Shown: positions 1-7,582 of the stretch, piece after piece
Layout: the number at the start of each line of letters is the position of its first letter
How positions within the stretch are numbered: position 1 is the first letter of the stretch
Origin: Actinomycetota bacterium
GTDB lineage: Bacteria; Actinomycetota; Acidimicrobiia; Acidimicrobiales; Microtrichaceae
DNA length: 39,740 nucleotides
Assembly (NCBI GenBank): GCA_016870275.1
Contig: VGBZ01000021.1
Coordinates: 1-39,740 of the forward strand
Reading direction: 5' to 3'
Made by a program: the position numbers and the translations under genes
Notes under the pieces: model-generated
Told to the model about the DNA's origin: nothing
The model's input: the letters and a program-made list of their open reading frames with translations, nothing else
The model's database searches: none

Positions 1-37
1 CTCGTCACCCAGTAAGGTTAACGGACGGGGTGACGAG
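1..37 (-). terminator. Stem-loop downstream of the LAFTG surface protein
   Basis: Positions 1-10 (CTCGTCACCC) and 28-37 (GGGTGACGAG) are perfect inverted repeats around a 17-nt loop. The structure lies 20 bp beyond the stop codon of the minus-strand gene ending at 58, where a terminator is expected. There is no T-run, so it may be a factor-assisted or L-shaped terminator. The structure may extend left of the window. Confidence 0.45.
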
Positions 38-57
38 TCAGACGGAGGCCGACCGGC

Positions 58-1821
58 TCAGCCGGTGAAAGCGAGTTTCGTTCCCCCGAGCCCGGACGGC
101 GAGGAGGTCTCGTTGATACCCCCAACAAGTGGGTCGCCGGCGACGAGGACATCGATGTCGGCCTCGGTGCAGATTCCTGTTGGCGCCTCGCCAGCAGTTG
201 CGACCGAGATGCCCGGGGCCTCGGTGAACAGGCTGTTGATGAAGTTGAGCGCCGCTTGTTGCACATCCGGCTTCTGCAGTTCGAGGAGTGCCTGCTCGAT
301 CTTCTTCTGCAGTGCCACGTCGACCTGGCGCTCATCGAGGGCAGCATCGACCTCTACCTGGAGCTGGTTGATCTTGGCCTGGAGTTGCTCCGGTGTCGTG
401 GTGGTGGTCGGGCCGCCTCCCTCGCCCTCGTCACCGCCGCCGCCGAGACTGCTCGCCGCAGCCACGATCTTGCTCAGCACCTCCTGGGGGAACACCGAGT
501 ACCAGGTGCCGACCTTGACCTTCTGGTTCTCCTTCAACTCGGTCTGGGCGAGCGCACCGATGAACTCGATCCGGTAGGCCCACTTCTTCGGTCGATCCGG
601 TCCGCTGGGCGGCGGATCGCTCGCCGGGTCCCGTGTCACCGAGACGTTGCCCGGGCCGATGCCCGGTGTGAGCTCCAGGGCCGTCTGGACCTCCTGTGGT
701 GTGGGCATCTCGTGTGGCGCAAGGATGAAGTTGTTGGCCTGCTGTTCCCACGGAGTCGGCTGAGTTGGGGCGTCGGGATTGGAGGGCGGCGCCACCGGCG
801 GGAGATTCGGGAACGGGATGATCGGAGGAACCATGGGGATGACCGGTGAGACCGCATCACCCACCTTGAGGGTGAATCCGATGCCCTTGCGGAAGATTTG
901 GGTGTCGGAGTCGACGAGCAGGGTCTGAACCTCGTTGACTCCGGGCAGCGAGCCGGAGCAGACCTCACACGTCACCGTTGTGATCGACCCCGCTGCTCCA
1001 GCGGTGACCTCGAGTTTGCCGTTGACGATGGCCCCGGGGCCATCGAGCACCTTGAAGCTCGAGGCATCCACCTCACGCAGCACGCCCTTGTCGTCCTTGG
1101 TCGCAGTCGTGAACTGACCGAGCACGTCCACCGCCACCTTCTCCGACGGCTGAGCGTTCACCTCAATCGGCTGGGCGATGTCGGGTGATCCGGGAATCTT
1201 CACCTTGGACCGGAATGCAGTACCGGGCACGAAGCACTTGACGTTCACGGTCTGCTCGCCACCGACATTGACCTTGATCGTGAAGGCGGTTTCCGCAACG
1301 CTGACCTTGATCACTCCACCTTTGCCAATACCGGTGAAGGCCCCGTCGAAGGGTCCGAAGGCGATCGAGGCCGGTTGGCCGGCCGTCACCGGAAGGTCCT
1401 GGGCGGGAAGCGGCGGGCTCAGGAGGGACTTCGTCTCGGTCGGACCGCTCACTGCGAGGCCGAACTTGAGGTTGCTGATGTTCACCGAGGGGATGGACGC
1501 CGGAATCGACTTCGTCGTGTTGCCGTCGAGTGTCACCGAGAAGCCGTACTTCACCGGCACGTCGGCCTGCTCGGGCAGGAGGGTGGCGGGAGCGTCGACG
1601 CTGACGTCGATCGGGATGGAGATCCGTCCGGAGGGGTCGAGCACCTTGATCAGAGCCCCGTCCTTGACCGGGTCGACCCCTTCACACGTCGCACCGAGCG
1701 TCTTGGTCACCGGAGCGGCACTGGTCGAAGGCGCAGCCACGACCAGTGTCGTTCCCAACAACCCGACAATGGCCGCTACTCTCACAGTGCGGCTTCCGAT
1801 CGTCTTCGCTGTCAACTTCAT
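58..1821 (-). CDS. Secreted surface protein of unknown function ending in LAFTG
   Basis: A 587-aa protein. The ATG at 1821 is preceded by a GGTGGAGA-type ribosome site, and the protein opens with a classic Sec signal peptide: basic MKLTAKTIGSRTVR, a hydrophobic core, then an Ala-rich cleavage region near PSTSAAP. The body is rich in Val, Thr and Pro, with scattered cysteines (TCEVCSGS, VKCFV), and looks like beta-sandwich extracellular repeats. A Pro-rich linker follows (about 365-400), then a Gly/Thr linker and a short coiled-coil stretch (PEQLQAKINQLQ onward). The last five residues are LAFTG, resembling a sortase-type motif but with no hydrophobic segment or basic tail after it. I recognise no enzyme motif. 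It is transcribed alone, divergently from the GGDEF-like gene. Function unknown; secretion is well supported. Confidence 0.85.
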   Translation of the reverse strand: MKLTAKTIGSRTVRVAAIVGLLGTTLVVAAPSTSAAPVTKTLGATCEGVDPVKDGALIKVLDPSGRISIPIDVSVDAPATLLPEQADVPVKYGFSVTLDGNTTKSIPASIPSVNISNLKFGLAVSGPTETKSLLSPPLPAQDLPVTAGQPASIAFGPFDGAFTGIGKGGVIKVSVAETAFTIKVNVGGEQTVNVKCFVPGTAFRSKVKIPGSPDIAQPIEVNAQPSEKVAVDVLGQFTTATKDDKGVLREVDASSFKVLDGPGAIVNGKLEVTAGAAGSITTVTCEVCSGSLPGVNEVQTLLVDSDTQIFRKGIGFTLKVGDAVSPVIPMVPPIIPFPNLPPVAPPSNPDAPTQPTPWEQQANNFILAPHEMPTPQEVQTALELTPGIGPGNVSVTRDPASDPPPSGPDRPKKWAYRIEFIGALAQTELKENQKVKVGTWYSVFPQEVLSKIVAAASSLGGGGDEGEGGGPTTTTTPEQLQAKINQLQVEVDAALDERQVDVALQKKIEQALLELQKPDVQQAALNFINSLFTEAPGISVATAGEAPTGICTEADIDVLVAGDPLVGGINETSSPSGLGGTKLAFTG

Positions 1822-1882
1822 GGGGATCTCCACCCGCTCAAGACGGAGAGCCTCAATGTCTCCGTCACCCCTGAACGACGAA

Positions 1883-1913
1883 AGCGTAGGGGTTGGAGTC
1901 GCCCGTTGTCCAA
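1883..1913 (-). promoter_or_regulatory. Candidate promoter of the surface-protein gene
   Basis: On the minus strand TTGGAC (1908-1913) and TACGCT (1883-1888) are separated by 19 bp, giving a start about 55 nt upstream of the ATG. The spacer is longer than ideal, so this is tentative. Confidence 0.3.
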
Positions 1914-1950
1914 GGATCGGGTACATCTACCCGCAGCGCTCGTCCCCGGG

Positions 1951-2026
1951 CCGACACGGGAACACGTGCGAGCCACCAGCGCCGTCTCTGCGCCGAGCAC
2001 AGGGCCGAGACCAGCTCCCGTGTCGG
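1951..2026. promoter_or_regulatory. Widely spaced perfect inverted repeat between divergent genes
   Basis: CCGACACGGGA at 1951-1961 and TCCCGTGTCGG at 2016-2026 are exact reverse complements (11 bp), separated by 54 bp. They lie in the control region between the divergent genes starting at 1821 and 2058, just upstream of the TACTCT hexamer of the latter. They could be paired half-sites for a regulator or the arms of a long hairpin. Confidence 0.4.
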
Positions 2027-2044
2027 TGGGTATCGCATCCCCGG

Positions 2045-2050
2045 TACTCT
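2045..2050 (+). promoter_or_regulatory. TACTCT -10 hexamer, leaderless start
   Basis: TACTCT ends 7 nt before the GTG at 2058, the spacing at which transcription would begin at the start codon. No ribosome binding site precedes the GTG. This fixed the start choice. Confidence 0.5.
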
Positions 2051-2057
2051 CGCGGAC

Positions 2058-3542
2058 GTGGAGGTCGCGCTGGCCGCTGGGGCGCTGGTGCTCTCGGCGA
2101 TCGCCGTGGCGGTCGCCGTGTGGTCAGGTCGCGCCCGGAAACCGACTGCGCCGCCCGCGGTTTCCTCGCCGGGCTCGATCGAACCGGCCAGTGCGGCTCC
2201 GCCCTCCCCAACAGCAGACGCCGATCCGTCGGTGCAGCAACCGGGTTCCTCGGCGGCGCCTGCAACGCCTCCGTCGGTGCAGCAACCGGGTTCCTCGGCG
2301 GCGCCCGCAACGCCTCCGTCGCTGCCACGGCTCTCTGCTCCGGGTCGATCGGCGGGCGATCCGGCGATCCGACTCGCAGCAGCGGACCTGTTGGCCCGGA
2401 GTCGGAGTGCAGGAGACGCCGCCCGCGCCGTTGAACGGTCCCTCGCCGGGTTCGTGCCCGGTGCCGCCGTCGAGGTCCGACTGGCACCTCTGCGTCCGCA
2501 CTGGAGTGCTGCGGAGGAACCACCTACCGAAGCGAACGCCGCACCGCACGTGTGTCCGGTTCCGACCGTCGACGAATGCCCAGCGGTGCGCCAGGCGACC
2601 GCGATCACGTGTGAGGACTCGCGTCGGATCGACGCGTGTCACTGGCTGTCGGATCGACCCGGTTGCCCGTTGGAGGCCGCCTGTGTGCCGGTGGCTATTG
2701 CTGGACGAGGCATCGGTTTCCTCCACGTTGCGGCGCCGCTGGAGTCCGACGGGGGAGTGGTCCGCATCGATCCCGCTGCGGTCGACGGCGTGGCGTGGCT
2801 GGCAATGCATCTCGGTGCCCGATTGGACCCGGCGTCTGACCTCGTCGTCGGAGAGGGCACTGTCACCTCACATTCGCCAACAGCCGGGTTCTCGACACCG
2901 ACCGGGGCCGTAACGCTCGGCGACGCACCGGTGCCCGGCGATGCCGTCTCGTTGTCACACGAACGAGACACGGGTCCGTTCGTCGACCTGACCGATGCCA
3001 CCGGCGAGGCGCAGGCCGGCCCACAGCCGCAACCACAGGATTCCCCACCCTCCTGGTCGAGCCCGGCGGCGTTCCTCCGCACGCTCGACTCGTTCGCTCG
3101 CCGTGGGGATCACTACGTGCTCGTCCTCGGAGGGGTCGATGACATCACCGGCCTCGCAGCCGACGCCGGTTACGCCGCCGCCGAGGCCGTCGTTGCCGTC
3201 CTCGCCCTGGCACTGTCGGCGGACCCGGATCCCCTCGGGCCGGCTTCGGTGCTCGCCTGCTCACGACTCGACGAGTCGACGATCGCCGTGGCGTGGAGCG
3301 GTCTCACTCTGGGCCGCACTGTCGAGGTGCTCGAGGTGGTCCGTGGCGAGCTCCTCGATTCCGTTCGCAAGGGTGAGACCGAACCGTGCCGACGGTCGTT
3401 CGGATTGACGCACTCCTCGGTGAGTGACGACCCCGAGCAGATCCTCGCTGCGGCACGAGCAGGACTGCGCCGAGCTCGGGCACTCGGTGGGGACCAGATC
3501 GTCTACGCCGATCTGACGCTCCTCGACGAGCCACCACAGTGA
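2058..3542 (+). CDS. Membrane-anchored protein with GAF-like and degenerate GGDEF-like domains
   Basis: A 494-aa protein. The start is the GTG at 2058, directly before a single transmembrane helix (VALAAGALVLSAIAVAVAV) and 7 nt after TACTCT. A Pro/Ala linker follows, containing an exact 15-residue duplication (VQQPGSSAAPATPPS). Residues about 120-260 (Cys-rich, ending in GIGFLHVAAPLES) resemble a GAF sensor domain. The C-terminal 165 residues have the fold pattern of a diguanylate cyclase: FLRTLDSFARRGDHYVLVLGGVDD, then a helix and a central strand. The GGDEF hairpin position reads SRLDESTIAVAW, so catalytic activity is not expected. It may act as a nucleotide sensor or scaffold. The domain calls rest on pattern similarity only. 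It converges with the VanY-type gene at 3569. Confidence 0.75.
   Translation: MEVALAAGALVLSAIAVAVAVWSGRARKPTAPPAVSSPGSIEPASAAPPSPTADADPSVQQPGSSAAPATPPSVQQPGSSAAPATPPSLPRLSAPGRSAGDPAIRLAAADLLARSRSAGDAARAVERSLAGFVPGAAVEVRLAPLRPHWSAAEEPPTEANAAPHVCPVPTVDECPAVRQATAITCEDSRRIDACHWLSDRPGCPLEAACVPVAIAGRGIGFLHVAAPLESDGGVVRIDPAAVDGVAWLAMHLGARLDPASDLVVGEGTVTSHSPTAGFSTPTGAVTLGDAPVPGDAVSLSHERDTGPFVDLTDATGEAQAGPQPQPQDSPPSWSSPAAFLRTLDSFARRGDHYVLVLGGVDDITGLAADAGYAAAEAVVAVLALALSADPDPLGPASVLACSRLDESTIAVAWSGLTLGRTVEVLEVVRGELLDSVRKGETEPCRRSFGLTHSSVSDDPEQILAAARAGLRRARALGGDQIVYADLTLLDEPPQ
2229..2318 (+). repeat. 45-bp tandem duplication in the linker
   Basis: Two 45-bp copies (2229-2273 and 2274-2318) differ by a single base and encode the same 15 residues twice. 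They lengthen the Pro/Ala linker after the membrane helix without changing the frame, and look like a recent slippage or unequal exchange event. Confidence 0.9.
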
Positions 3543-3568
3543 CGCAGTGATGCGTTGATGCTGGTGAC

Positions 3569-5023
3569 TCAGCGGCCGGTGGTCGACCAGTGCCACGGCT
3601 CCGATGGCAGGTTGAAGAACCCGAAGCGGGCTGCGTTCCCGGCGAGCCACTGGTAGCAGGCGGTCGAGCGGACGCTGCAGTTGCGGAAGTCGACGGCGAG
3701 GCCGCGCTCGTGCATCGAGCTGCCGGGCCGGGCCGTCGGAGGGCTGCACGACGACGGTGACGCCTGGTAGATGGCGAAGGCGCTCGAGCCGCAGTGCTGC
3801 CGGCGCAGTTCGATCTGCCTCGCCGAGTCCCGGTAGCCGCTCCCGCTCAGGGGAACGCCAGCACTCGCAGCAGCACCGAGCAGGGCTGCGAGGTTGGAGG
3901 CGATGCTCTGATGGATTCGGATCCCTCCGACCTCGACGATCTCGCCGCTCCCGGTGACCGGCGGCGGTGTCACTGGTCCCGATGGCGCCTGCGGGGCGTC
4001 CGGGGTGGACGGGGCTGGGCTGGTGGACGCAGGGTCCTGAGCCGCTCGGGCCTGTTCCCGCGCGGCGTCGGCCTCCCGTTGAGCGGCCACGGCCCGTGCC
4101 AACTCCGTCTCCCGTGCGGTGATGCTCGCAGCGAGTTCGGCGTCGACTGCAGCGAGCGACTGGGCCTCGGCGAGTGCGGCGTCCACCCGGGCTTCCACCT
4201 GATCGGTGAAGGAGCGTTGCTGGGCGAGGGCGGAGTCGAGTTCGGCGAGTCGGTCGGCGACGATCTCCCGTTGTTCCCTGGCCCGTTCCGCAGCGGCGAT
4301 GGCCTCGAGACGTTGGAACGCCAAGTCGTCCTGGACGGTGCGGTAGTCCTCGATCAGATCCTGCTGGTCGCCGGCTCGAACCTCGAGCAGGGCTCGCATC
4401 TGAACGGCCTCGTTGGCCGAGTCGGCGCTGGCGGTCTGCACGACACGGTTGGTCGCCGATGCCCCGGCGGCGATGTAGGAGTCGACCGCCACGTCCCGGA
4501 GGTCGGCCTGGATGACGTCGAGTTCCTGTTGCGCTCGAGCCTGGGCGGCCTCGGCCCGGGCTTGTTCGTTCTCCGCCTGAGAGACCGCCCGCTCCGCTTC
4601 CTCGACGCGATCGCGTTGGGCGTTGACCTGGGCGTTCACGGCGGCGAGCGCTGATTGAGCTTCGGCGGCAGATGCCTGCAGGGCGTCGACCTCGGCCGCC
4701 TGCGACGCCTGTTGGGACTGCACCTGACTCCGCCGGGTGCGGAGGTCCTCGAGCGAGTCGCCGCCGTTCTGACCCAGGGCCGGCACGGAGGCGGCGACCA
4801 CGATGAGCGCGACGGTGATCACGGCAGCGAGGAGTTGCTGGACGACGGACACCCCGGACCTCATCGCTACCCCCGCCGGTGGGAGCTCATCGGCCTCAGC
4901 TGCGCTCTGCCGATTGCTCGGTGAGGGCTGGTCGCTCGACGAGAACCGGATCGCGCGCGGTCCGGGATGCGCCCGGTCCGACCTTGGTCGGGTTGGAGAG
5001 GTGACGTTCTCGGACGTTTCCAT
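3569..5023 (-). CDS. VanY-type M15B D-alanyl-D-alanine carboxypeptidase with coiled-coil domain
   Basis: A 484-aa exported peptidase. From the ATG at 5023 it has about 53 polar residues, then a hydrophobic helix (VVQQLLAAVITVALIVVAASV) ending in ALGQN. An alternative ATG at 4864 would make that helix a normal signal peptide (431 aa). I chose the longer form because the A/T-richer, promoter-like stretch lies at 5040-5100; neither start has a good ribosome site. About 200 residues of Ala/Gln/Glu heptad coiled coil follow, then a Pro linker (DPASTSPAPSTPD). The C-terminal M15B domain carries the zinc motifs: SGYRD, SMHERGLAVDF (His and Asp ligands) and EPWHW (third His). The family trims peptidoglycan stem peptides. 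The coiled coil resembles those of cell-wall hydrolases recruited to envelope complexes. Confidence 0.88.
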   Translation of the reverse strand: METSENVTSPTRPRSDRAHPGPRAIRFSSSDQPSPSNRQSAAEADELPPAGVAMRSGVSVVQQLLAAVITVALIVVAASVPALGQNGGDSLEDLRTRRSQVQSQQASQAAEVDALQASAAEAQSALAAVNAQVNAQRDRVEEAERAVSQAENEQARAEAAQARAQQELDVIQADLRDVAVDSYIAAGASATNRVVQTASADSANEAVQMRALLEVRAGDQQDLIEDYRTVQDDLAFQRLEAIAAAERAREQREIVADRLAELDSALAQQRSFTDQVEARVDAALAEAQSLAAVDAELAASITARETELARAVAAQREADAAREQARAAQDPASTSPAPSTPDAPQAPSGPVTPPPVTGSGEIVEVGGIRIHQSIASNLAALLGAAASAGVPLSGSGYRDSARQIELRRQHCGSSAFAIYQASPSSCSPPTARPGSSMHERGLAVDFRNCSVRSTACYQWLAGNAARFGFFNLPSEPWHWSTTGR

Positions 5024-5044
5024 GACGGAGGGGGACTGTCTTTG

Positions 5045-5064
5045 ACGAATCTCGCGCGATTCGT
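5045..5064. promoter_or_regulatory. Inverted repeat upstream of the VanY-type gene
   Basis: ACGAATC (5045-5051) and GATTCGT (5058-5064) are perfect 7-bp inverted repeats around TCGCGC. They sit about 22 bp upstream of the 5023 start, in an A/T-richer stretch. This is operator-like, but a role is not shown. Confidence 0.3.
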
Positions 5065-5172
5065 AACAGAACAGAAATGTACGCGCGCGGACCGTTACAC
5101 AGCAAGTGCGGTTTCTGGCCCGGACGTCGCAACGGGCGGCCCCTGACCGAGCAGCGGCCGGAATCCGCCGAT

Positions 5173-6012
5173 TCAGCGGCGTTGACAGGTGCGACAGAAG
5201 GTCGTGGAACGGGCGTCGATCACGGTTCTCGCCAGAGGAGTTCCGCACCGCTCGCACGGATGGCCGGCGAGTCCGTAGCAACGGAGTTGCATCTGGAATC
5301 GACCCGTGGCGCCAGAGGCGTCGCGGTAGTCCCGGAGCGTCGTCCCCCCAGCAGCGATCCCCGCTGCGAGGACCTCCCGGATTGTCTCGCTCAGCCGTTC
5401 GGCCTGGGCCCGTGTGATCCGCCGCGCCCCGGGGTGCACCCGGGCCGCCCACAGCGCCTCGTCGGCGTAGATGTTCCCGAGCCCGGCGACGAGTCGCTGC
5501 GAGAGCAACTGGGTCTTGACCGCTTGGCGGCTGGCATTGACCCCCCGCCGCAACGGTTCGGGTTGGAACGCCGGGTCGAACGGCTCCGGGCCCATCTGCG
5601 CCAGTGTGTTCAGGCCCCTGTGATCGTTTCTGACGGTGACGGCGATCCGCCCGAATCGACGGACGTCGCTGAACACCATCGTCCGACCGTCGTCGAGTCG
5701 CCAGCGCGCACGCTGGTAGGGCTGGTCGGTGGCCTCGAGAGCGTGATGATCGTCGGGTTCGATCCAGAGGCGGCCGGTCATTCCGAGATGGATCACGAGT
5801 TCGTGCGTGGGATCAGGTGCCGCACCCACCGCAGCGAGACCGACGAGCAGGTACTTGCCCCGACGTCGAATCCCGACGACACGATGACCCACGGCGAGGT
5901 GCGCCGGCGTGAACTTCGGATGATCGAACGCCGCACAATCGACGATCACCGACCCGAGGAGTTCAGGTTCGAGTTGCCGCCGGATCGTCTCGACCTCCGG
6001 GAGCTCAGGCAT
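5173..6012 (-). CDS. mutM: Formamidopyrimidine-DNA glycosylase
   Basis: A 279-aa base-excision repair enzyme that removes 8-oxoguanine and ring-opened purines and nicks the abasic site. The ATG at 6012 gives MPELPEVE, the invariant N-terminus in which Pro2 is the nucleophile and Glu3 is catalytic; an upstream in-frame start would bury Pro2 and is rejected. Lys of HPKF (about 57) and the RRRGKYLL strand are conserved. The C-terminus holds the zinc finger CYGLAGHPCERCG...FCRTCQRR. Length is typical. It lies divergent from parA, with CAGACT six nucleotides before the ATG, a one-base variant of the leaderless -10 seen elsewhere here. It is downstream of no gene on its strand and is probably monocistronic. 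Confidence 0.96.
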   Translation of the reverse strand: MPELPEVETIRRQLEPELLGSVIVDCAAFDHPKFTPAHLAVGHRVVGIRRRGKYLLVGLAAVGAAPDPTHELVIHLGMTGRLWIEPDDHHALEATDQPYQRARWRLDDGRTMVFSDVRRFGRIAVTVRNDHRGLNTLAQMGPEPFDPAFQPEPLRRGVNASRQAVKTQLLSQRLVAGLGNIYADEALWAARVHPGARRITRAQAERLSETIREVLAAGIAAGGTTLRDYRDASGATGRFQMQLRCYGLAGHPCERCGTPLARTVIDARSTTFCRTCQRR

Positions 6013-6109
6013 TGGACCAGTCTGGCGAGTCAACCGTCAGCTGACGAGACGCGCCCACGGACACGTTGCGTACGCGACGTTCGGGCCGTCCCGCTGCGCC
6101 GCACAGGAC

Positions 6110-6115
6110 TAGCGT
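6110..6115 (+). promoter_or_regulatory. TAGCGT -10 hexamer, leaderless start of parA
   Basis: TAGCGT ends 6 nt before the ATG at 6122 and there is no ribosome binding site. This favours the ATG over the in-frame GTG at 6116. Confidence 0.5.
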
Positions 6116-6121
6116 GTGTTG

Positions 6122-6988
6122 ATGGCAGTGACCGCAGTCGTCAACCAGAAGGGTGGTGTCGGCAAGACCACGGTCGTCCTCGGTCTCGCCGCTGCTGCCT
6201 CCGCCCGAGGCCGCAAGGTGCTCGTGGTCGACCTCGATCCTCAGGCGAACGCCACCACCGGACTGGGCGTGTGGAACCCTGCATCGACGATCGCGGCCGC
6301 GCTCGACACCGACGCCGCCGGTTCGATCCGATCGGTGATCGAACCGGCCGGCTGGCCCGAGGGCGACGGTCCCATCCCGCATGTCGCACCCAGTTCGGCC
6401 CGGTTGGCCCAGAGCGAACACCAGATGGCCACCGACCTGATCGGTGCCCAGGACCGACTCGCCGCCGCCCTCGACGGTGTGGCGAGCGCCTACGACGACG
6501 TGCTGATCGACTGCCCACCGTCGCTCGGTCTGCTCACGGTCAACGCCCTGTTCGCCTCTGATCGGGTCCTGATCGTGGCGGAGCCCTCGGCGTGGAGTCT
6601 CGACGGCGTGCAGCAGATTCTCCGCAACGTCGAACGCATTGCCGAACGGCGGGACGGCAGACCGGCGGTGGCCGGCATCGTCGTGAGTCGACTCGCCCGC
6701 ACACGTGATGCGTCGTACTGGCACGGTCAACTCACCGAGACCTATCCGGATCTCGTGCTCGACCCTCCGGTGCGCCTGCGTGCTGCGGTCACCGAGGCCG
6801 CGGCCCAGTCGGTCCCGATCGGCTCGCTCACCCGCGACGGCGCTTCGGCCGCAGTGCTCGAGTTTGACGCACTCAGCCACGCCCTTGCTCCCGGGGTCGA
6901 CTCGGCGCCGCCCGCCGATGCGGCGCCAGATGGCGCACCTCACGACGCCGACAGCGCTCAACTCAGTCCAGCAGGAGAACACCCATGA
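6122..6988 (+). CDS. parA: ParA/Soj-family ATPase
   Basis: A 288-aa deviant-Walker P-loop ATPase of the ParA/MinD class. The Walker A motif is KGGVGKTT (residues 10-17), with the signature Lys10. Walker A' is VLVVDLDPQANATTG and Walker B is DDVLIDCPPSLG. These proteins bind DNA or membrane as ATP dimers and position chromosomes, plasmids or protein complexes. No parB lies beside it, so it is probably an orphan ParA rather than the chromosomal segregation pair. Its stop overlaps the next gene's ATG (ATGA at 6985-6988), so the two are translationally coupled and the small tail-anchored protein may be its partner. The C-terminus is an Ala/Pro/Asp-rich tail. Confidence 0.93.
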   Translation: MAVTAVVNQKGGVGKTTVVLGLAAAASARGRKVLVVDLDPQANATTGLGVWNPASTIAAALDTDAAGSIRSVIEPAGWPEGDGPIPHVAPSSARLAQSEHQMATDLIGAQDRLAAALDGVASAYDDVLIDCPPSLGLLTVNALFASDRVLIVAEPSAWSLDGVQQILRNVERIAERRDGRPAVAGIVVSRLARTRDASYWHGQLTETYPDLVLDPPVRLRAAVTEAAAQSVPIGSLTRDGASAAVLEFDALSHALAPGVDSAPPADAAPDGAPHDADSAQLSPAGEHP

Positions 6989-7431
6989 CCTACGACCCCA
7001 AACGTCCGCGCCGTGAGCTCACCGATGACGCACCCGTCGAGGCGCTGTTGACCGACGAACTCCCCGTGGTGCGGGTCGAGACGACCGACCCTGTCGACGA
7101 TTCTGTCGACGACGGCGAAACGACCCCGGCCGATGCTGGTGATGCTGGTGATGCTGGTGATGCTGGTGATGCTGGTGATGCTGGTGATGCTGGTGATGCT
7201 GGTGATGCCGGTGATGCCGGTGATGCCGGTGATCCGATTCCGTCATCGCAACGTCAGCACGAACCGCAGCGGATCCAGCCGGTCCGCCCCGAGCCGACTG
7301 TTCCCGTGGCGTCGGCCCCCACGGAGGCCACGGCCAACCAGGCCGTGGCCGTCGCCACCGGCGTGGCGGCGCTCCTCACGCTCCTGGTGCTGATCCTCCT
7401 CCGACGGCGTTCCCGTCGTCGGCCCGGCTGA
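6985..7431 (+). CDS. Small tail-anchored protein with DAG repeats, coupled to parA
   Basis: A 148-aa protein that overlaps the parA stop by 4 nt. The N-terminal half is acidic and has no recognisable fold. Eleven consecutive Asp-Ala-Gly triplets follow (residues about 50-82), then a Pro/Gln/Thr linker. The C-terminal helix AVAVATGVAALLTLLVLILL ends in an Arg-rich tail (RRRSRRRPG). This topology predicts a C-terminal membrane anchor with a disordered cytoplasmic region. I recognise no family. Coupling to parA suggests it could be a membrane-tethered adaptor for the ATPase, which is inference only. Confidence 0.8.
   Translation: MTYDPKRPRRELTDDAPVEALLTDELPVVRVETTDPVDDSVDDGETTPADAGDAGDAGDAGDAGDAGDAGDAGDAGDAGDAGDPIPSSQRQHEPQRIQPVRPEPTVPVASAPTEATANQAVAVATGVAALLTLLVLILLRRRSRRRPG
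7132..7230 (+). repeat. 11-unit 9-bp minisatellite encoding (DAG)n
   Basis: Eight GATGCTGGT units (7132-7203) are followed by three GATGCCGGT units (7204-7230). All are in frame and encode DAG. The T-ending codons are unlike the C/G-ending codons of the surrounding genes, consistent with recent expansion by slippage. Confidence 0.97.
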
Positions 7432-7540
7432 CGGCGGACAAGACGGTCCGGTTCGGATCAGATCCCGGAGCACCCAGAGCACGTTGTCGTCGCCGCAGGA
7501 GCGCCGCTGCGGTGGTTACCGCGCATTGGGGTGCCACGGC

Positions 7541-7546
7541 TATGGT
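7541..7546 (+). promoter_or_regulatory. Candidate -10 (TATGGT) for the lipoprotein hydrolase
   Basis: TATGGT lies 36 bp upstream of the GTG start at 7583. A weak TTACCG at 7516-7521 is 19 bp further upstream. Together they would give a short leader carrying the GAGGGA ribosome site. Confidence 0.3.
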
Positions 7547-7582
7547 CGCCCGGCATCCGTTGGCCAAACCACGAGGGACTCC

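Noticed and set aside
1375-2913. Long plus-strand open frame of about 512 codons
   Set aside because: It is antisense to the secreted protein and out of frame with the GGDEF-like protein, with an Arg/Ser-rich composition typical of shadow frames.
5077-6561. Long plus-strand open frame of about 494 codons
   Set aside because: It lies opposite mutM and across the parA start in the wrong frame, and its translation is Arg/Pro-rich without motifs. It is a shadow frame of high-GC DNA.
7019-7246. Minus-strand poly-His reading frame
   Set aside because: It is only the complement of the DAG minisatellite; no start context or domain.
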